DNA of 64,000 nt from Nitrospirota bacterium. GTDB lineage: Bacteria > Nitrospirota > Thermodesulfovibrionia > Thermodesulfovibrionales > UBA1546. The DNA is taken from positions 62,001 through 126,000 of the forward strand of contig WPIF01000002.1 in assembly GCA_009773185.1 (NCBI GenBank). Direction: 5' to 3'. Below are positions 61,931-64,000 of the stretch, one piece after another. The notes beneath the pieces are model-generated. The model ran no database searches and was not told where the DNA came from. It saw only the letters and a list, made by a program, of their open reading frames with translations. How positions within the stretch are numbered: position 1 is the first letter of the stretch; every line of letters begins with the position of its first letter. A program made the position numbers and the translations under genes.

Positions 61931-62911
61931 ATGATTAAGACGACGGATATAAAAAAGGTTTTTGACGCCTATGACGCTGAGCTTCGCCTGGTTGAAGTCA
62001 GGCTGGAAGAACTTTTTAAGAGCGATGCTCCGCTCATACCGCTGGTAGGAAAATATCTGCTTGAGAGCGGAGGCAAGAGGCTGAGGCCGCTTTTTCTTCT
62101 TTCAGGCGCACGGCTTGCAGGATACAAGGGAACGGACCATATAATTCTTGCAGGCATTATAGAGCTGATACATATGGCGTCGCTGCTCCATGATGATGTT
62201 GTTGACGGCGCCAAACTAAGGAGGGGGAAGGCAGCTGCCCATTCCTTATGGGGCAATCAGGTTGTGATTCTGGTCGGAGATTTCCTTTATTCCAATGCCC
62301 TTAAAAAAGCAGTGTCTTTCAGGAGCCAGAGGATAATGGAGGCGCTCTCTGAGGCCACGACAAGCATGACTGAGGGAGAGATATTACAGCTTCAGAAAAC
62401 CTCGGATATCAGCATTACAGAGGAGGAGTATACAAGAATAATATCTGCCAAGACAGGCATACTCATATCTGCTGCGTGCAGGATTGGCGCGATATTAAGC
62501 CTTGGTTCAGGCGCCGAAGAAAACGCCCTTGCAAGGTTTGGCCTTAAGTCAGGCACGGCTTTTCAGATGGCAGATGACATACTCGACTATATGGCGGATG
62601 AGAGTGAACTTGGCAAAAAACTCGGTAAAGACATAGAAGAAGGCAAGATAACGCTGCCTCTGATTTATCTTTTTAAGAATGCCCTGGATAATGAAAAAGA
62701 AGAGATAAAACAGGTCATAGATAATTTTTCAGAGCAGGGGCTTCAGAGGGTACTTGCCCTGTTCAGGCAATATGATGTTCTGGAAAAGTCTCTCGCAAGG
62801 GCAGAGGGGATTGTGAATGAGGCAAAGGATGAGCTTTCGATATTCCCTGATTCCCCTGAAAGGGATTATATGCTCTGTATTGCTGATTACGCAATTTCCA
62901 GGGAGAAGTGA
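61931..62911 (+). CDS. Polyprenyl (trans-isoprenyl) diphosphate synthase
   Basis: [68 protein letters not shown]. Confidence 0.94.
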   Translation: MIKTTDIKKVFDAYDAELRLVEVRLEELFKSDAPLIPLVGKYLLESGGKRLRPLFLLSGARLAGYKGTDHIILAGIIELIHMASLLHDDVVDGAKLRRGKAAAHSLWGNQVVILVGDFLYSNALKKAVSFRSQRIMEALSEATTSMTEGEILQLQKTSDISITEEEYTRIISAKTGILISAACRIGAILSLGSGAEENALARFGLKSGTAFQMADDILDYMADESELGKKLGKDIEEGKITLPLIYLFKNALDNEKEEIKQVIDNFSEQGLQRVLALFRQYDVLEKSLARAEGIVNEAKDELSIFPDSPERDYMLCIADYAISREK

Positions 62912-62912
62912 T

Positions 62913-63422
62913 ATGCATCCATTGGTAATGCTTGCCAGGCAGGCAATTGAGACCTATGTGAAAGAGGGCTGCGCAATCGAACCTCCGGCTGAACTTATAC
63001 CAGAGATGAAAGAGAAGGCAGGGGCCTTTGTATCCCTGAAAAAACACGGAGAGCTAAGGGGATGCATAGGCTCATTTATGCCGAGCTGTGACAATGTTGC
63101 ATCAGAGGTTATAAAAAATGCGATATATGCTGCAACGCAGGACCCGCGGTTTCATTGTGTCCGGCCGGAAGAACTGGATGACCTTGTATATTCTGTTGAT
63201 GTGCTGTCCTTGCCCGAAGAGGTCAGGGATATTAAAAAATTAAACCCTAAAAAATACGGGGTGATAGTCTCTAAGGGGCAGAGAAAGGGGCTGCTTCTGC
63301 CCGACCTTGAAGGGGTTGATACTGTTGAGGAGCAGCTTAGAATCGCAAAGATGAAGGCAGGGCTGTCTCCTGGTGATGAGGAAGTCAAAATCTTCAGGTT
63401 TGAGGTCAGGAGGTATCACTGA
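62913..63422 (+). CDS. AMMECR1-domain protein
   Basis: [49 protein letters not shown]. Confidence 0.88.
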   Translation: MHPLVMLARQAIETYVKEGCAIEPPAELIPEMKEKAGAFVSLKKHGELRGCIGSFMPSCDNVASEVIKNAIYAATQDPRFHCVRPEELDDLVYSVDVLSLPEEVRDIKKLNPKKYGVIVSKGQRKGLLLPDLEGVDTVEEQLRIAKMKAGLSPGDEEVKIFRFEVRRYH

Positions 63423-63438
63423 TGAATAAGGGAAGGCA

Positions 63439-64000
63439 ATGGAAATACCTTTAAAAGGCAGCATCAGGGACTATAGTCTCCCAAAGGTACTTGTTCAGCT
63501 CAACAGGAAGCGTGCAACAGGGACCCTGTCGGTAAGCACGCCTAACTTTACCAAGAAGATATATCTGATAAAAGGGGATGCTGTATTTGCCTCTTCATCT
63601 TACGAGGATGACCGGCTCGGGGAGATGCTGCTTAAGGCCGGGAAGATTACTGTTGAACAATACGATAAATCCGTAGAGATATTAAAGGCAACCAAAAAAC
63701 GGCAGGGCGCGATACTTGTAGAACTCGGTTATCTTATTCCCAAAGACCTTTTCTGGGGAGTTAAATATCAGGTAAAAGAGATAATTTACAGCCTTTTCCA
63801 GCTTGAGGAAGGAGAATTTGAACTTGCAGAAGGAGATGTGCCGACCCAGGAGGTCATAACTCTTAAGATGAGCATGGGCAACCTTATATATGAGGGAGTG
63901 AAAAAAATAGAAAACTGGACCAGGATAAGGCAGGAGATGCCTGACACAGGGATAGTATTAAGGCTTTCTGAAGATCCGATTAGCCTGTTTCAGAATGTAG
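63439..64000 (+). CDS. DUF4388-domain protein (runs off window end)
   Basis: MEIPLKGSIRDYSLPKVLVQLNRKRATGTLSVSTPNFTKKIYLIKGDAVFASSSYEDDRLGEMLLKAGKITVEQYDKS. Confidence 0.8.
   Translation, partial: MEIPLKGSIRDYSLPKVLVQLNRKRATGTLSVSTPNFTKKIYLIKGDAVFASSSYEDDRLGEMLLKAGKITVEQYDKSVEILKATKKRQGAILVELGYLIPKDLFWGVKYQVKEIIYSLFQLEEGEFELAEGDVPTQEVITLKMSMGNLIYEGVKKIENWTRIRQEMPDTGIVLRLSEDPISLFQNV

Overview
The window is a contiguous, mostly housekeeping chromosomal segment from what looks like a sulfate- or sulfur-metabolising anaerobe (Nitrospirota/Thermodesulfovibrionia-like by gene content; this is inference, no search was run). Its functional centre is a dissimilatory sulfur cluster: adk - sat - aprBA - qmoABC - CBS-domain protein - hppA (24.2-36.2 kb). 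Around it are genes for translation and RNA modification (miaA, rlmN, efp, rpmE, prfA, prmC, rpsT, leuS, aspS, tRNA-Glu, tRNA-Lys), envelope (lptF/lptG-type permeases, LptE-like lipoprotein), acetyl-CoA carboxylase (accBC), F0 ATP synthase (atpB, atpE), DNA repair (ligA, dinB, HhH-GPD glycosylase) and menaquinone synthesis (mqnD). There is a small accessory island between leuS and aspS (wHTH + nucleotidyltransferase pair, DUF3800 protein). The most unusual signals lie outside the gene list. (1) About ten copies of a dispersed intergenic palindromic element with an apparent three-stem architecture: conserved boxes, but stems whose sequence differs from copy to copy while staying complementary. 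(2) A recurrent class of 7-14 bp 'word' satellites and palindromic repeats that lie in-frame inside conserved proteins (RlmN, PrmC, LeuRS three times, a TMTC-like glycosyltransferase four times) and that appear to make up the whole signal peptide of the LptE-like lipoprotein. (3) An MgtE-type Mg-sensing domain encoded separately and translationally coupled to an atypical Nramp-related transporter. (4) A CBS-domain protein between qmoC and the membrane pyrophosphatase. (5) A wHTH/nucleotidyltransferase pair with tandem operator palindromes, bracketed by a ~32 bp direct repeat. All calls were made by reading; no database or folding computation was run.
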